Shown piece by piece: positions 14,693 to 22,929 of a stretch of DNA of 33,250 bases. A program made the position numbers and the translations under genes. Source of the stretch: an uncultured Saprospiraceae bacterium (lineage in GTDB: Bacteria > Bacteroidota > Bacteroidia > Chitinophagales > Saprospiraceae); the NCBI GenBank assembly GCA_938007965.1, contig CALLMH010000051.1:1-33250 (forward strand). The letters run 5' to 3'. The notes under the pieces are model-generated. The model saw nothing but the letters and a program-made list of their open reading frames with translations, had not been told where the DNA came from and did no database searches. Every line of letters starts with the position of its first letter. The first letter of the stretch is position 1.

Positions 14693-16795
14693 TCATAGCT
14701 TTATTATTTTTTGGGTATGAGATTGAGTGCGCCCCTTCAATGTGATTATATAGCTTCCAGAATTCAAGCTACTAATATCTAATTCTAGCCGTGAATCCTC
14801 TTCCATCACTACCTGCCCTATCATACTATGAATTATAATTTTATCATATCCCCTATATCCTTTTATATTTATCAATCCTGTCGTGGGGTTAGGAGTTATA
14901 ACAGATAAGTCGCTTAATTCATCCTCCGTAGACACTGTAACCCAGCATCCAGCAAAGTCAGGATTGTCCCATATCATATTACCATCTCCATCATAAGCAC
15001 ATAATAAGTGACTCGCTCGCCCCTCGATGCATGCTTCCCCTATCGCAAGCAAGCCTTTAGTATCTCCTACTCCTTCTATCCAGTAATAGTACCCGTAGTC
15101 CTCGGCATCTTCATCTATGGAGCAGCGTAGCTTTGTCCTTCTTGCCATCTCCCCATTCTCTAGCTGTATACTATCAAACTCTACCATCTGATGATTCGCC
15201 TCGAATCGCTCATACACCCATGATGACATCCTGGAATCCTGCTCCATATCAAAATCATAAAGAAAGAAATCTTCTTCATCCTTTCTTAGATACACTTGGT
15301 TGGTTCGTTCTCTGAGGTATTGACCAGTACTGTAGAATTCATCCCCATCATAAGTGTCAGATCTTAATAATTCTAGATAGTACCTATCTGCCATGTATAC
15401 ACTACTAGCGGATAAGCGATAGCGGTATACTTCCTGTGTTGTCTCATTGTATATATGCCATGTCTTATTGGGTAGGGCTAGATGGTCTGGACGTAAATGT
15501 CCTCCTACATAATGCTCCACCTCACAACTATCCGTTGCACACAATTCCAAATCCAGCTTCCCTAATAATATATTAGAATTAGGTTTCGTTGACCCAGCAT
15601 CCCTATACACATCATCTACATATCCTGTAAAATAAACATTATCATTATCATCAAAATACATATCATAAACAACAGAATAATCCGACCAACCATCCCTCCC
15701 TTCGAAACCTACGGCATCATTAGCATGTGTTATATATATTCTTTCTTTTACGACTTCATAGTTTTCATCTAGCTTTTGTATATATCCAGAAAAAGTATAA
15801 TTTAATCGTAAAGAATTTAATCTACCATATAAGTAGATATCTCCATTTCGATCAGCTTTAATTCCTCTAATGTCATAATGTATTTTTCCTCGATTTTGAT
15901 CTGTAAAAGGATCGTAACTTTTCTTTTCTACTGTTTTTGTTTCTAGATCATAAATCCATAACTCTTCTCTACTCTCTTTTCTTGTCGCTACGATCCTATT
16001 ATCATGGCCAATTGCAAACCGATCTTCATTGCTGATCGATATCATCTCAGCACTCATACTATCTACCATAGTCATAGAAGAGTTTAACTTTATGAATTGC
16101 AAAATATGTCTATCACCATTCCCAATAGGTGCATCTATTCGTTGATTCACCCCAAGTATCACATGATTATCCGCTGTTATCTTAACATCTTTTACATCTA
16201 CAAGATACTCTGTGGGCTCATAGGTAAATTCATTTATAATCTCGAAAGTAAGTGGATCTATAGTATAAGCAGCTACACGATTGATAAACCCGTATGGAGG
16301 AGCATCTGTAATTTCAAAAATATCAGCTACCAATACGAGGTAATCACCTAGCTCTAATAATACCTGCGGCTCTATCCGCTGGGTACTGTCATATGGATTA
16401 GTGATAAACTTTCGCTGTACGACTTCTCCTTCTATGTTCTGGGCAATAATACAAAACTCTGTGTCAGACCTAAAAGACTTCCCACAAGTAATGAATCGAT
16501 CATCTCGCATAACAAGTCCTCTATCTGGTATAGCTCCTCTAAGATGAATAAGTGAATCATATGTAGTAACATACAGTAGATTACCCATCATATCGTATAC
16601 AGAAAACTTATGACATAGCTTAGTATTAGATGCACAAGTAATCCCACTGGTCACCACGATCAAGCTATCAAGCGCTATCACGTTCCTGCCTATTTCTTGA
16701 TCTCGATTTCCAAGTTCATATTCATTGACCCAGTAATCTTGGGCAGATAGGTTGATGAAGAAAAGCAGTAAAAGAAATGACATTGCGTATTTCAT
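14693..16795 (-). CDS. Secreted T9SS type A sorting-domain protein
   Basis: 700 aa. The signal peptide is MKYAMSFLLLLFFINLSAQ. The body (about 20-440) reads as repeated beta-strand blades with motifs such as DNRIVATRKES, DRNGDIYLYGRLN and DDNDNVYFTGYVDD, suggesting a beta-propeller-like fold. A less regular region follows (about 440-620), containing Cys pairs. The last 70 residues (from 631) are the T9SS sorting domain: VITPNPTTGLINI, IIHSMIGQVV, LDISSLNSGSYIITLKG and a KIIKL end. Export by Sec and then T9SS to the cell surface or medium is expected. The specific function is unknown. A hairpin lies just upstream, between this gene and the remnant ending at 16856. Confidence 0.85.
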   Translation of the reverse strand: MKYAMSFLLLLFFINLSAQDYWVNEYELGNRDQEIGRNVIALDSLIVVTSGITCASNTKLCHKFSVYDMMGNLLYVTTYDSLIHLRGAIPDRGLVMRDDRFITCGKSFRSDTEFCIIAQNIEGEVVQRKFITNPYDSTQRIEPQVLLELGDYLVLVADIFEITDAPPYGFINRVAAYTIDPLTFEIINEFTYEPTEYLVDVKDVKITADNHVILGVNQRIDAPIGNGDRHILQFIKLNSSMTMVDSMSAEMISISNEDRFAIGHDNRIVATRKESREELWIYDLETKTVEKKSYDPFTDQNRGKIHYDIRGIKADRNGDIYLYGRLNSLRLNYTFSGYIQKLDENYEVVKERIYITHANDAVGFEGRDGWSDYSVVYDMYFDDNDNVYFTGYVDDVYRDAGSTKPNSNILLGKLDLELCATDSCEVEHYVGGHLRPDHLALPNKTWHIYNETTQEVYRYRLSASSVYMADRYYLELLRSDTYDGDEFYSTGQYLRERTNQVYLRKDEEDFFLYDFDMEQDSRMSSWVYERFEANHQMVEFDSIQLENGEMARRTKLRCSIDEDAEDYGYYYWIEGVGDTKGLLAIGEACIEGRASHLLCAYDGDGNMIWDNPDFAGCWVTVSTEDELSDLSVITPNPTTGLINIKGYRGYDKIIIHSMIGQVVMEEDSRLELDISSLNSGSYIITLKGRTQSHTQKIIKL

Positions 16796-16813
16796 ATGTA
16801 TAGTATTAAATCA

Positions 16814-16846
16814 AGAGATAGCAGTTCTTCACGAACTCCTATCTCT
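16814..16846 (-). terminator. Hairpin between T9SS remnant and 700-aa gene
   Basis: AGAGATAG-C-AGTTC (16814-16827) pairs with GAACT-C-CTATCTCT (16833-16846) around loop TTCAC, with one C-C mismatch. It sits 10 bp after the stop of the minus-strand remnant. The following T-run is weak (TTGATTTAA). Confidence 0.5.
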
Positions 16847-16855
16847 ATGAATAAA

Positions 16856-17419
16856 TTATTTTGTGATTACAATCTTATGAACTTTAGAATAGTTTTGTTC
16901 ACTTTTTACAATTAAGAAATATATACCAGACATCCAATCCGACACATCAATTCTAAGAGATGGATTATCTATTTGTTTGCTGTAGATATTTTCTCCAGAG
17001 GTATTAGAGATTAATATAGTTCCTACAAATCCATCATTCAAATCAATATTGAGATAATCTTGCGCAGGATTAGGGTAGATATTTATAATCTCCAACTCTT
17101 TAACTTCATCTTTTCTTTCTCTTGGCTTGATATCATTCGCAGCTCGGAACGGCAAGTATATTCTTTCTCCTGTCAACTGCTCATAGATTGATCTAGCATA
17201 CCCATTCAATGGTCCAGTTTTCTCCCCTATATTTTTTAAAGAAACCTCATCAGAGGCAGTTAATGTATAACCTTCTCTATTGAGCAAGTATGCAATGTTT
17301 ATTCTTTGTGCAATTACAAAATCAGATTCTACACTTCGAGTTGTAGGCAAACTATTTAGGTATGTTAGTGCTCTACTGTAATCTCCGTATGTCATCATTA
17401 TTCCATATGCCGTTTTCAT
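16856..17419 (-). pseudogene. C-terminal remnant of a T9SS protein
   Basis: 187 codons from an internal ATG. Residues about 10-90 (GDYSRALTYLNSLP, DFVIAQRINIAYLL, NGYARSIYEQLTGE) match the short helical segment that precedes the sorting domain in many large secreted proteins of Saprospiria. Residues 112-187 are the sorting domain: INIYPNPAQDYLNI, ILISNTSGENIY, VSDWMSGIYFLIVKS, KIVITK. It has no signal peptide and lacks the long N-terminal body such proteins have. It overlaps, in another frame, the upstream fragment 17373-17633. I read the two as a gene that lost its middle and then its frame. Expression as a free intracellular protein is possible but would make little sense. Confidence 0.65.
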
Positions 17420-17633
17420 CTTGCATAAAAATAACGTTCGTTTTTATTTTCAAGGTTCTAGATGATCCTGTAGGAATCATATCATTACGATGATTCGCTA
17501 TGAATGTATTAAAACTGCTATTACAACTTAAACTGTTTTGGTTTTGGTCAATTATTGAGATAATATCGTCAGGCATTGCACATCTACCCATAAAATCATC
17601 ATTCTGACTTATTAATGAGTTAAAAACAAACAA
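17373..17633 (-). pseudogene. N-terminal remnant of a secreted protein
   Basis: 86 codons opening with TTG. The mature part (ISQNDDFMGRCAMPDDIISI, then SSRTLKIKTNVIFMQDENG) resembles the start of Bacteroidota secreted proteins whose first strand reads like RTLKVKVNVIFIQ; some of these are M43-like proteases, but that assignment is weak. The frame extends upstream to 17666 without an ATG. A (GTTT)n tract (17624-17643) lies within the signal-peptide region, and a good signal core (KNIKINLFVCLFV) exists only in the frame shifted by that tract. Downstream, the frame ends at TAG just where the T9SS remnant begins in another frame. The locus looks inactivated at both ends. Confidence 0.5.
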
Positions 17634-17647
17634 ACAAACAAACGAAC
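17622..17647. repeat. Tetranucleotide (AAAC)n / (GTTT)n tract
   Basis: On the minus strand, TTTGTTC is followed by four GTTT units and GTTTTTAAC. A change of one unit would shift the reading frame between the signal-like peptide and the downstream secreted domain. Confidence 0.6.
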
Positions 17648-17669
17648 AAATTGATCTTAATATTCTTTA

Positions 17670-17971
17670 ATTTTAAATTGGGTAATAAAAAATTAGGATA
17701 TAAACTTCACTAGTTCTTTCTTAGATAGAACAAGCTTTTAATATTAAAAGTGGATTAGTGTATTGGATTAAGTCATGGCAAAATAGCTGTGCTTAATTTC
17801 TATCGTCACTCAAAGAGAATTCGGTAGAAAGTTTAAATCTTTAAACTAAATATACGACAAAAATAAACAATACCAAATAAAACCAATAAGATTCCATCAA
17901 ATTGCAAAATATTAATAAATTTTATCAAAAAAATCAACTCATCAGGATCATAGATTCACAAGATCAAATAT
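17670..17971. other. AT-rich intergenic region
   Basis: 302 bp between the decayed locus and the hydrolase gene, both on the minus strand. It contains a short stem (GTTCT 17713-17717 with AGAAC 17727-17731) and a perfect 16-bp palindrome CTTTTAATATTAAAAG (17735-17750). No ORF with protein-like composition is seen, and no terminator with a T-run follows the hydrolase gene. Confidence 0.45.
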
Positions 17972-18793
17972 TTAATTGTCAACTATCTCCTGTTCAAACA
18001 TCCACGACAAAAAATCTTTCTCCGCAAATGCATTGGTCCAACTGTCATGATTTACACCCGGATAATAGTATGTTTCTGGACTTCCTCCTAGAGACTCGAT
18101 TGCCGCTTGCATTACTCTAGAGTTACTAATTGGGACTACAGAATCTTCTTCTCCATGAAATATACGCATAGGTACAGAAGACATATGATTGGCTTTTTCG
18201 GGAGAGCCTGCACCGCATATGGGCATGGCAGCTGCAAATGTATTCGGCATTCTCCATAACAGATCAAAAGTAGCCATGCCGCCCATGGAAAGTCCCATGA
18301 CATATACCTTTGATTGATTAATATAATCTTTCTCCTTCATCTCATCCATCAAACCTATCACTTTTCCAAGTGCTTCTGAAGGACCATTTTCTACATCAAT
18401 ATCAAAACTTCTAGCACCGTCTTTTTCTTGGCTTTCTGATTTAAACTTTACCCAGTAATCATCCTGAGGACACTGAGGAAATATGGCAATGGCATTGTAG
18501 TCATTCATACCTTTGGCTATCAATTCGCTACCATGTGTAAGTTGTGCTTCATTGTCATCTCCACGCTCACCAGCGCCATGCATAAACAGAAGCATCGGAT
18601 ATGCTTTGGATGAATCAAAACCTTTAGGATAAAATATTCTATAATTAAGCACTCCATTGTCAATTGAAAATGTCTTTTTGAGATATACTCCTTTGTCCGC
18701 TTCTTTTAATTGCATCGTATTGATATTACAAGAAGAACTCAGCAAACATAAGCTGACAAGACAAATAAAATGATATACTGAAAATTTTATCAT
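17972..18793 (-). CDS. Lipoprotein alpha/beta hydrolase (esterase/dienelactone-hydrolase type)
   Basis: 273 aa. A lipoprotein-like signal ends in LLSSSC (Cys22), so it should be anchored in an envelope membrane. The fold and catalytic triad are visible: oxyanion-side MLLFMHGAGERGD (67-79), nucleophile elbow GLSMGG with Ser169, Asp217 in HGEEDSVVP, and His249 in GVNHDSW. The family covers carboxylesterase/phospholipase and PHB-depolymerase-like enzymes, often linked to polysaccharide de-esterification (feruloyl or acetyl esters). The actual substrate is unknown. It lies 66 bp downstream of the beta-helix protein gene on the same strand, so the pair may be cotranscribed. Confidence 0.85.
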   Translation of the reverse strand: MIKFSVYHFICLVSLCLLSSSCNINTMQLKEADKGVYLKKTFSIDNGVLNYRIFYPKGFDSSKAYPMLLFMHGAGERGDDNEAQLTHGSELIAKGMNDYNAIAIFPQCPQDDYWVKFKSESQEKDGARSFDIDVENGPSEALGKVIGLMDEMKEKDYINQSKVYVMGLSMGGMATFDLLWRMPNTFAAAMPICGAGSPEKANHMSSVPMRIFHGEEDSVVPISNSRVMQAAIESLGGSPETYYYPGVNHDSWTNAFAEKDFLSWMFEQEIVDN

Positions 18794-18859
18794 AGGATTC
18801 TGCTTATGAATATGATATATTTAGCGCACAGTCAGACGGCAATGATCCGTTTTTCTTTC

Positions 18860-21598
18860 TTAATTTCCTTTAAGAGTCAATATCGCTTCGTCGATAATAT
18901 CGAGCCTACCAGATCCGTGGATAGACAAATTATTGATGCTAGCATCAGTATTCAATATTGGATAAGAGTCCAACAATCCTGGTATCGTCACGTCCGATAT
19001 CTTCTCAGGCACCCCACATGGTGTCCAATTAGATGGGTGGAACCAGCCATTATGGACTTCACCATTCCATAACCTCGCGGTCAAATCTACCCTCTCGCAC
19101 ACGATATCAAATTCGTGACCGTATGTTGGTGTCGGCTGTTCGTATTCTAGCGCTCCTATATCTAAATCACCAATCACATCATTCAAAAATATATTATCAA
19201 AGTATGTACTCCCTCCGATTAATAGAGAACCTGAAGCAAGACCAAAATCAACTTCTGAAAATAGAGCTTCTACCCCATAACTACTAGGAATGACCACATT
19301 ATTAAAATCGGCGTAACTTGTTTCTATAGTATTAGCCTCTGTGACTCCACTCTGGATTAACAAATCAATATTATTGTACTTGATATTATCAAATTTGAAC
19401 CATGGACCAGCTGCTGTTCCTGATCTCAGGGAGTAGTACGCATTGTAGTCCCAATCGTCATTACTAGTAGCAACTAGACCAAACTCTTCCATCACGTAGT
19501 GACCACTAAGAAGTGCATTGTTTTTGAATATTGTATTTTGCCATCCAGCAGAAGAAGTCATCCCTCGATTCGCCTTCGCAATACTATTATTCAAAATCAC
19601 CAACCCTGCAGACTGATTATTCATCTTGAAAGCTGAGTTTTCTAGATTATAGAATTCATTTCTAAATACATAAGCGGGCCCACCGTAGATAGGTGCAAGG
19701 CTTACTCCTGACCTACCATTGAATCCCTTATTCTTATACACGCGAGCATTAGATACGGTCCCGTCTACTTCTATAATATCATCTACTATTCTAGTAATCA
19801 AGTTGTGGTGTATATCAATAGCATACGATTTTTTGTATTGAGGACCATCTGTAGACACTCCATCTGCAAAATCTGAGATGGTATTATAACTGATCACATT
19901 TCTATTTCCTCTGATATCGATCCCTCTTTCTCCCGGTATTTCTCCATTCAATTGCGGCCAAGGAGTTCGTCCTACGATTTCATTGTTTTTGATATACTGA
20001 TCGCGTTCCCATCCATTTTCTCTTCTATTATAGAATCCATAGTCGACATCATTTATTTTATTATTTCGTACTGTGAGAAATTGAGTATTCTGTGCATCAA
20101 TTCCCCATGCTCCATTTGTGATTTCGAACCCATCAATAATAACATGCTGTATTATTTCCGAAGCGGAACCTATCGTCATGATCCCTGCCGAAGTATTCAT
20201 ACCATCTATGATCGCACCATGTAGATTAGTAGATCTGAGTACAATAGGATGATCTACTATTCCTGATGTAGTAATCACAAATGGATCATAGGTCCCATCC
20301 GCAACTTCGAGAATATCGCCTGGTGATAGATTATCTACAGCATTCTGTAATCCTTGGTATGGATTGCTTACACTACCATCTCCTCCCGATGTTCCTGGAA
20401 TTACGTATTTGGTAGTACCCGTCTTGTCATATGTTGGGTATTTTTTGGTTGATTTTGTGTCTTCTATTATTTGCGAACCACCATCTGGATCTGTCACCGT
20501 TATTCTGAAGTCATATGAAGAATTAGGCATAAGGTGCATTGCAGATCCTGCGTGGAAGTTCATATTTAATGGGCTTCCATTTACAATAGATTCGGGAGTG
20601 GCCCTCATCGTAATGGCACCAGGCAGATAAAGATCAGTACCCGTCAGTCGATACTCGATCGTCATTATACTATTCATATTGTCATCCCCAGTAAGGTTCA
20701 AATGTACTCCCATATGCTCGAATGTAGGAGTCCAAATCACTTCAGATACGGTCAAATCGTCAACCCCAGAAGTAGAAGCGTCTTCTACTATTACCTCTAG
20801 AGAGTCCTTGCATCCTAGCCCATCTTCGATGACTACTTTATACATGCCATAGTCAGCTGGAGTAGCGGGATTGATCATTACATCTTCTTCTGTAGTAGCG
20901 TATCCATTAGGACCTGTCCATAGAATAGAATATGAAGACATACAACTTGGCATATCCAAAGTCAAGTCTATCGACACCAATCCATCATTATCTATAGTAG
21001 GCTCTTGTATCTCAGTAACACTAGGATAAGCAACTGGAGCCGTACCTAGAAAGTCCTCCCATGGACCACCGATAGTATATCCACAACTATAATCTGCCCC
21101 ATTGGCATTTTGGTCTACTCCATTCTGAAAAAAGCGTACCCCCGTACCACATTCTGAATTACCATCGACACTAAAACTGAATAGCTTAAGTGTATCCCCT
21201 TCTGTAATATCATTAAACTGGGCAGATGGAGATATAGATGGTACTATAGGGTGATAATCAATCCCTAGTCCATTAGCATTGATAGCGGAAGCTCCAATAA
21301 CCCAATCCGCGGGTACTGTCCCCGTATAGTTTTGATTGTTTTGGATAGGTAGATAGGTCTCTTCTATGTTTATAGTAGTCCCGGTAGGTACCACGATTGT
21401 ATAATTAGAATTAAACTGCGTACGATACGGTGCTAAGGTAGCATTACCCTCATCAATAATAACAGAACAATCATACTGACAATTATCGTAATCATACTCC
21501 ATATAAAAACTGACTCCCGTAACTTGGTCTTGGGATTGGCAGAAATAAGAGGTAACTAGTAATATCGTTGTAAAGCTTACTTTGAAGAGTGTCTGCAT
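18860..21598 (-). CDS. Secreted right-handed beta-helix protein without visible sorting domain
   Basis: 912 aa. The signal peptide is MQTLFKVSFTTILLVTSYFCQSQ. Residues about 24-190 form an N-terminal beta domain with Cys pairs. About 200-275 is an Ig/PKD-like module (SYSILWTGPNGY...DYGMYKVVIEDGLGC). About 285-385 resembles a fibronectin-type module (SSYDFRITVTDPDGG). About 395-830 is a parallel beta-helix: DGSVSNPYQGLQNAVDNL, GDILEVADGTYDPFVI, then asparagine-rich turns such as VRNNKINDVDYGFYNR and ISYNTISDFADGV, ending in GDLDIGALEYE. The last about 70 residues (WNGEVHNGWFHPSNW...PEKISDVTIPG...LTLKGN) resemble the piece that normally precedes a T9SS sorting domain, but none follows. Such helices often bind or cleave polysaccharides; activity here is unproven. 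Confidence 0.8.
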   Translation of the reverse strand: MQTLFKVSFTTILLVTSYFCQSQDQVTGVSFYMEYDYDNCQYDCSVIIDEGNATLAPYRTQFNSNYTIVVPTGTTINIEETYLPIQNNQNYTGTVPADWVIGASAINANGLGIDYHPIVPSISPSAQFNDITEGDTLKLFSFSVDGNSECGTGVRFFQNGVDQNANGADYSCGYTIGGPWEDFLGTAPVAYPSVTEIQEPTIDNDGLVSIDLTLDMPSCMSSYSILWTGPNGYATTEEDVMINPATPADYGMYKVVIEDGLGCKDSLEVIVEDASTSGVDDLTVSEVIWTPTFEHMGVHLNLTGDDNMNSIMTIEYRLTGTDLYLPGAITMRATPESIVNGSPLNMNFHAGSAMHLMPNSSYDFRITVTDPDGGSQIIEDTKSTKKYPTYDKTGTTKYVIPGTSGGDGSVSNPYQGLQNAVDNLSPGDILEVADGTYDPFVITTSGIVDHPIVLRSTNLHGAIIDGMNTSAGIMTIGSASEIIQHVIIDGFEITNGAWGIDAQNTQFLTVRNNKINDVDYGFYNRRENGWERDQYIKNNEIVGRTPWPQLNGEIPGERGIDIRGNRNVISYNTISDFADGVSTDGPQYKKSYAIDIHHNLITRIVDDIIEVDGTVSNARVYKNKGFNGRSGVSLAPIYGGPAYVFRNEFYNLENSAFKMNNQSAGLVILNNSIAKANRGMTSSAGWQNTIFKNNALLSGHYVMEEFGLVATSNDDWDYNAYYSLRSGTAAGPWFKFDNIKYNNIDLLIQSGVTEANTIETSYADFNNVVIPSSYGVEALFSEVDFGLASGSLLIGGSTYFDNIFLNDVIGDLDIGALEYEQPTPTYGHEFDIVCERVDLTARLWNGEVHNGWFHPSNWTPCGVPEKISDVTIPGLLDSYPILNTDASINNLSIHGSGRLDIIDEAILTLKGN

Positions 21599-21685
21599 AA
21601 ATAAAATAGAATATTAAAGCATCGAGTAGGGCCGATCCTGATGATAAAAATAGTCTAAAAGGTGTTTCTAGAATATATTAATATC

Positions 21686-21693
21686 CAAAACTA
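21686..21693 (-). promoter_or_regulatory. Candidate -7 element before the beta-helix gene
   Basis: The minus strand reads TAGTTTTG, fitting TAnnTTTG, 87 bp before the ATG at 21598. No -33 element at standard spacing is seen. Confidence 0.25.
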
Positions 21694-21825
21694 TGCCATT
21701 ACTTTTATTGGAATTTATCCAATGTTCCCAAAACGATTACTACGCGAGTTTATCTATTCAAATCATAAACCATTTAGTAAAAAGATACCCAAGATTATAA
21801 TGATAAGGATACAGTATCGAATATT

Positions 21826-22866
21826 CTACGGTGCAGGATTAGGTATATTATTATGTATTTTGTCTATCTCTTTTATGACCTCTTTAGGAAGGCTAATTGA
21901 CGAAGACTCAATATTCTCTTTTAATTGATTCAAATTGGTTGCCCCTATGATATTGGAAGTTATGAAGTCTCTGCTATTGATATATGCAAGTGACATTTGT
22001 GCCAAACTAAATCCATGAGTATCTGCCAACTCTAGGTACTGGGCCGTTGCATCGAAGCATTGAGTACTATCATATCTACTCATTTGTTTGAACTTGTTCC
22101 TCCTACTTGATTCATTGTCTTGCCCTCTGTGATATTTGCCCGATAGCAAACCAAAAGCCATTGGGGAATAGGCAAGCAGTCCTATATTTTCTCTTATCGA
22201 AATCTCTGATAATCCGATTTCGTATGTTCTGTTTAGTAAACTATATGGATTTTGAATACTTACAGGTCTTGCAAAATTATGTTTTTCTATCTCTTGCAGA
22301 AACCGCATCGTTCCCCATGGTGTCTCATTGCTCAATCCCCAATGTCTAATCTTTCCCTCTTTGACGAGTAGATCCATAGTCTCGGCTACATCGTAGAAGT
22401 TATCTTCCCACTTATCATGTATATCGCTCGAGAAGCCTCTCTGCCCAAACATATTTGTCTTTCGTTCTGGCCAATGAAGTTGATACAAGTCTATATAATC
22501 TGTCTGCAGTCTTCTCAAGCTTCTATTCACAGCTTCAGTGATTCGCTCTCTCGAAAAGCCGAGATTATCAGAAATGTAAGTCAGATTCGGAGACGGACCC
22601 GTCACCTTTGTGGCTAAGATGACCTTATCTCTTTTTCCACTTTTTGCGAACCAAGTTCCTATTATATCCTCAGTTTCACCGTTATTTTCAGGTGTAGATG
22701 GTACAGCATACAATTCCGCAGTATCGAAAAAATTTACTCCATGATCCAATGCAAAATCCATCTGAGAATGGCTTTCAGTTTCAGTATTTTGTTCTCCAAA
22801 TGTCATCGTACCCAAGCAGATTTCACTTACTTCTATATTTGTATCACCAAGATTATTGTATTTCAT
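21826..22866 (-). CDS. tas: Tas-like NADP(H)-dependent aldo-keto reductase
   Basis: 346 aa, about the length of E. coli Tas and collinear with it by eye (LGTMTFGEQN, QTDYIDLYQLHWPER, VSIQNPYSLLNRTYEIGL, IIGATNLNQLKENIES, ending with IPNPAP). The aldo-keto reductase tetrad is present: Asp48, Tyr53, Lys87 and His131. It reduces carbonyl compounds with NADPH in the cytoplasm; the physiological substrate of Tas-type enzymes is not settled. It has an ATG start. The three-module aminotransferase gene ends 63 bp upstream on the same strand, so cotranscription is possible. Confidence 0.92.
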   Translation of the reverse strand: MKYNNLGDTNIEVSEICLGTMTFGEQNTETESHSQMDFALDHGVNFFDTAELYAVPSTPENNGETEDIIGTWFAKSGKRDKVILATKVTGPSPNLTYISDNLGFSRERITEAVNRSLRRLQTDYIDLYQLHWPERKTNMFGQRGFSSDIHDKWEDNFYDVAETMDLLVKEGKIRHWGLSNETPWGTMRFLQEIEKHNFARPVSIQNPYSLLNRTYEIGLSEISIRENIGLLAYSPMAFGLLSGKYHRGQDNESSRRNKFKQMSRYDSTQCFDATAQYLELADTHGFSLAQMSLAYINSRDFITSNIIGATNLNQLKENIESSSISLPKEVIKEIDKIHNNIPNPAP

Positions 22867-22929
22867 TTATTGGACATATTTTTTTTGAATAACAAGTACC
22901 CGATTTTATTGTTGCAGTTTTTACCAATA

